Shown here: in pieces, positions 60,730-64,000 of the stretch
Numbering within the stretch: position 1 is the stretch's first letter
How the letters are laid out: the number at the start of each line of letters is the position of its first letter
NCBI GenBank assembly: GCA_019916065.1
Contig: CM034240.1
Coordinates: 51,546,372-51,610,371 of the forward strand
Direction: 5' to 3'
From: Vitellaria paradoxa
Taxonomy: Eukaryota; Streptophyta; Magnoliopsida; Ericales; Sapotaceae
DNA: 64,000 nucleotides
The notes under the pieces: model-generated
What the model was told of the DNA's origin: nothing
What the model saw: only the letters and a program-made list of their open reading frames with translations
Databases searched by the model: none
Program-made: the position numbers and the translations under genes

Positions 60730-62790
60730 AGGGTGTATTTAGAATGATAAAAAGTGAGATAAAATAAGATAAGTTGTGAATTCGTAATTTATACAGTGCG
60801 ATAAAAAGTGAATAACTTGAGATTTTCAGATATTTTTAAAGATTTAGAATAAATTAAACGGAATCTAAATGTATAAAAGTGACAAATGCCAAATTTTGAT
60901 CAAAAATTAAAAAAATAATTAGTGCAGCAAATGCACGCATAATGTGGGCATTATCCATTAATAATTTGTCTATGGTATTTGTGGTAAATTTAAGTTAAAA
61001 AATTTATCCTAGGATTTAGGATGAGGATCTGGCTTACTTTTTCTTTGACCCACTCATAATAGAAATATAAACAGATTTATGTGGGTATCCTAATGCCTAC
61101 CTTTACTTTGATTTGCGACACCAAGCAGGAGACGGCTCAACAGGTCGTGTTTTAGAGTGATAAAAAGTGAGATAAAATGAGATAAGTTGTAAGTTTATAA
61201 TTTATGTAGTTAAATAAAAAATGAATAACTTTTAGAGATTTTCAGAATTTTTTTAGTAAGTTTGCATTTGATTGGGTTTTGGCTTTTTGAATGACATATA
61301 TATGCATATATATATTTGATATCTTAGCGTGTTCGGGTCAGCTTGCGTGCACTTGAATTTTTTAACAAACCAAATGCAGGTTGATTGGGGTTTGGCTTTT
61401 TGAATGGCGTTGTGTTTTTTTTGTTTTTGATATCTCATCGTGTCCAGTTTAGGTTGCATGCACTTCGACTAATCTCTAAGACCCTAAGGTTAATGATAAG
61501 GTAAATCTCTAATGACTCTAAGAAGACTTGAACTAGTAATTATTGAAGAGGAAATTCAAGATTTTACAAGTAAAGCTAACTCTCAAAGTTTTTTGAATGG
61601 CATGATTTCATCAAAACTATAGGCTAGAGGGTTATTATTATTGTTGTTGTTTATTACACCTGCTCAATTATAAAATTTTATTTTTTATATTTTATTGTAA
61701 TTAAAATTAAAGTGAATTACGTGGTAAAATTTCAAGTAAAAGAATAAAAACATTTATTTAAAAAAGAATAAGAGATGTAAGTGCAGAAAATATGAAGTTA
61801 ATGAGTATAAATAAATATATTTTTAAAATTATTAGTATTTCAAATTATTGTATTGGACAAAATTTTTAGTATTTTTATTTGAATTTGGAAGACAAAAAGT
61901 GTAAATATAAGTTTTAAATTTCAAAAAAAAAAAAAAAAACTTGTTAGGCATTTTGATACCCACGTATACTCTTACATTATTATTATTATTTTGGAGACTA
62001 AGGTATTCAAAGAATTTAGAGTTATCAAGTTAAGAGTGTGTTTGCAGTGATACAAAGTAAAATAAAATGAAATAAAGTGAGATAAGTTGTAAGTTTGTAT
62101 TTCGTACAGTAAAATAAAAAATGAATAATTTTTTAAAATTTTTAAAAATTTTTAAAAATTTTCTGTAAATCAAATGGGACCTAAGTCGAAAGGAGGACAC
62201 GAATAGTTTAATTTTTCAGTTGAGGGTAGATAAAGCTATTAAGTGCAAACAGATAACAAATGAGAAGAATTTTTACTTCTCATTATTAATTGGGTTAATT
62301 ACAAGATGGTCCTTTAAATTTTACTTATAATTTTTCTTATTTATGTAAAAAAAAAAAAAAATTGATACACATTGATTTTTAAATTATCATATCAATTTGT
62401 AATAATGCCTCCATTCCTTAAATTTTTAATTTTAATTGAGTTTAGTCAGCTATTATGGGCACAAGCGTTAAAAAAATAATAATAATAAAATAAAATAAAT
62501 ATTCAATAAATTTATTTGGATAAAATATTACTCATGTGAAATTTTAAAAATATTTTAATTCCATAGTTTTAAAATATTCTTATGAATTAAAGTTTTTATA
62601 CGATGATTTATTTTATTCACAAAATTATTTTTTAGCTTATATCATTATTTTGACCCGTGGTTATCAGAAAGCAGAGACATAGCAAAGTGGGAGAGATGTT
62701 ATACATCTGAGTGAAATAAAAAATAATAATTTTAGAAAATTTTAAAAATTTTTACAATTTTTTAAAAATTTATAATAAATTAAACGAACA
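60730..62790. repeat. Cluster of MITE relics and a duplicated SINE-like segment
   Basis: Relics of the GATAAAAAGTGAGATAAAAT family lie at about 60730-60870, 61150-61262, 62035-62182 and 62700-62790. A 113-bp tandem duplication starts at 61270 and 61383 (GATTGGG(G/T)TTTGGCTTTTTGAA ... CGTGT(T/C)C(G/A)G). The region from about 61436 to 61592 resembles the SINE at 8048-8216. No gene was seen. Confidence 0.6.
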
Positions 62791-63249
62791 ATAATATGTA
62801 CGATTTTAAATTCCGATTTTATGATCTTAATATTATGCAAACAAGGACGGCTGATGTTTTATTTCCACGGACTTTTTGACCCAAAAATAAAATAAGGTTT
62901 AGGGTCTATTTGGTGGCATCAAAATTTATCAAAAATTATTAATTTTAACTAATTTTTATATTTTTTTTTTAATTAAAATTTTTTATATATTATTATTATA
63001 TCACATCTTTATATTTTTATTATACTTTCTATTTTATTTTTTATCAACCTAACAGGCCCTAAACTAGCCGGTACCCGAACCCAAAATACAAAGGAAACGA
63101 AGGGGGAGAGACAAAATTAAGATAAAGATGAAAAGGCGTTTTGGTAAATAAATCCATTCTTATGGGCAGTTATCAAGATGTTTAAACTTAAATGTTGCCG
63201 TGTGAGACGGTATGTTCGGGATCAGGAAAAATTGAAGCTCCCCACGACC

Positions 63250-63380
63250 TATTGTCGCGCGTGGAAGAACCTCAAAGCGTGTAACAATTACCGTAACACC
63301 ACGCGCGCGTGGAAAAAGGGCCTCGTAAATTGTAAGGGCGGCTGGGGGTATTTAAGAGAAGAAGTCGTACCACACTTCTG
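63250..63380 (+). promoter_or_regulatory. Candidate promoter of a gene beyond the right edge
   Basis: The GC content rises sharply. CGCG boxes lie at about 63255-63262 and in the palindrome CCACGCGCGCGTGG (63299-63312). A TATA-like TATTTAAG follows at 63349-63356. CGCG boxes bind CAMTA factors. The transcript start would be near 63380. Confidence 0.35.
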
Positions 63381-64000
63381 ACATGAATTCACTGCTGATT
63401 ACACGTCACACAAGACGACAAAGAATATTTCATTAAATAGTATTGTAGCAATTCTGAAAGTAAGAAAATTAAAATAATAAATTAAAAAAAAAAAAAAAAA
63501 ACACTGTAAGGTGGTGGTGATTAATTTAGTAGGGAAGTATAGGGAGAGTTGTTGAGCATTTTGCCGATCGATGGAGGAAGGAGGAGCAGGAAACGAGCCG
63601 TTCCTCTAGCACCAAGGCCAAGAAGATAAAGAGATATATACAGAGTTGTTGTATGTATAGATTTGGAGAGATGGTGGTAGAGAGAGAAAAAGCCCCGAGA
63701 TTGCTGGGTTTGAAGATAGGAGACATGCCCAACTAGGTCCCAACATTTCCACTCTCAGTTTACCAAATCCCAAAGGTGTCTCCCCTACGCTACTCTTTTT
63801 CTTTTTTTTTGTTTCTTGGTTGGTTTTACTCCGCATCTGATTTTTCCATTTTTTAGTTGCGTTTGTCTTTGTACTTGGGATTTCTGGAATGTATAAAATT
63901 GGAGGGGTTTTGAGGAGATGGGTCTTGGAGTGTTGGGAAAGAGCTGTATGGGTTGTTGATTTTGCAGTTTTAGCTGTTTTGGGAATTTTTTTTTTTAATC
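63381..64000 (+). other. Putative 5' leader with three upstream ORFs
   Basis: Three short ATG-initiated frames on the plus strand are closed by stops: 63571-63609 (12 aa), 63653-63736 (27 aa, with an in-frame internal ATG at 63671) and 63918-63959 (13 aa). No longer coding frame begins here. If this is transcribed, the main start codon is outside the window. This is inference from composition and position only. Confidence 0.3.

Noticed and set aside
63178..63381. A 67-codon plus-strand open frame rich in Lys/Arg/Trp
   Set aside because: It coincides with the GC-rich candidate promoter; no domain or spliced continuation was recognised.

Overview
The window is nuclear DNA of a flowering plant, most likely a woody eudicot. 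It has AT-rich intergenic DNA, long introns with GT-AG borders, plant-only gene families and many plant transposons (MITEs, TRIMs, SINEs, RTE and L1 LINEs, copia relics). There is no prokaryotic or organellar signature. I cannot name the species.

Four complete protein-coding genes can be reconstructed exon by exon, with reading frame kept across every junction. (1) Minus strand, 268-11176: a GBF-interacting-protein-1-like (GIP1/DUF1296) protein, 10 coding exons, 838 aa. (2) Minus strand, 13237-22732: a BREVIS RADIX-like protein, 5 exons, 368 aa, two BRX domains. (3) Plus strand, 33385-39867: phospholipid:diacylglycerol acyltransferase 1 (PDAT1), 6 exons, 675 aa, catalytic Ser/Asp/His present. 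(4) Plus strand, 44371-58214: an ataxin-2-like CTC-interacting-domain protein (CID3/CID4 type), 14 coding exons plus a leader exon, 644 aa, with Lsm, LsmAD and PAM2. Genes 1 and 2 lie in tandem on the minus strand and genes 3 and 4 in tandem on the plus strand. About 10.6 kb of repeat-rich DNA separates the divergent BRX-like and PDAT1 genes. The genes act in unrelated processes (transcription co-regulation, growth signalling, seed/leaf oil synthesis, mRNA metabolism), so this is ordinary plant gene order and not a functional cluster. The last 0.6 kb looks like the promoter and uORF-bearing leader of a fifth gene whose coding part lies outside.

The accessory content is transposon archaeology inside introns. 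BRX-like intron 2 holds a nest: a copia-type LTR element (5-bp target duplication), containing an RTE LINE (10-bp duplication), containing a hAT MITE (8-bp duplication) that carries a U-snRNA-style USE-TATA promoter arrangement. CID4-like intron 4 holds a tandem TRIM array sharing LTRs and a second, textbook TRIM on the opposite strand. CID4-like intron 9 holds an old plus-strand RTE LINE broken by a Tourist-like MITE and by a younger minus-strand RTE. GIP1-like intron 5 holds two 168-bp MITEs in exact inverted orientation, a ready-made hairpin. The PDAT1-BRX intergenic region holds a 780-bp MULE-like foldback element with a perfect 9-bp target duplication.

I found no sign of a new enzymatic or defence system. 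The most promising leads are regulatory and mobile-element observations.
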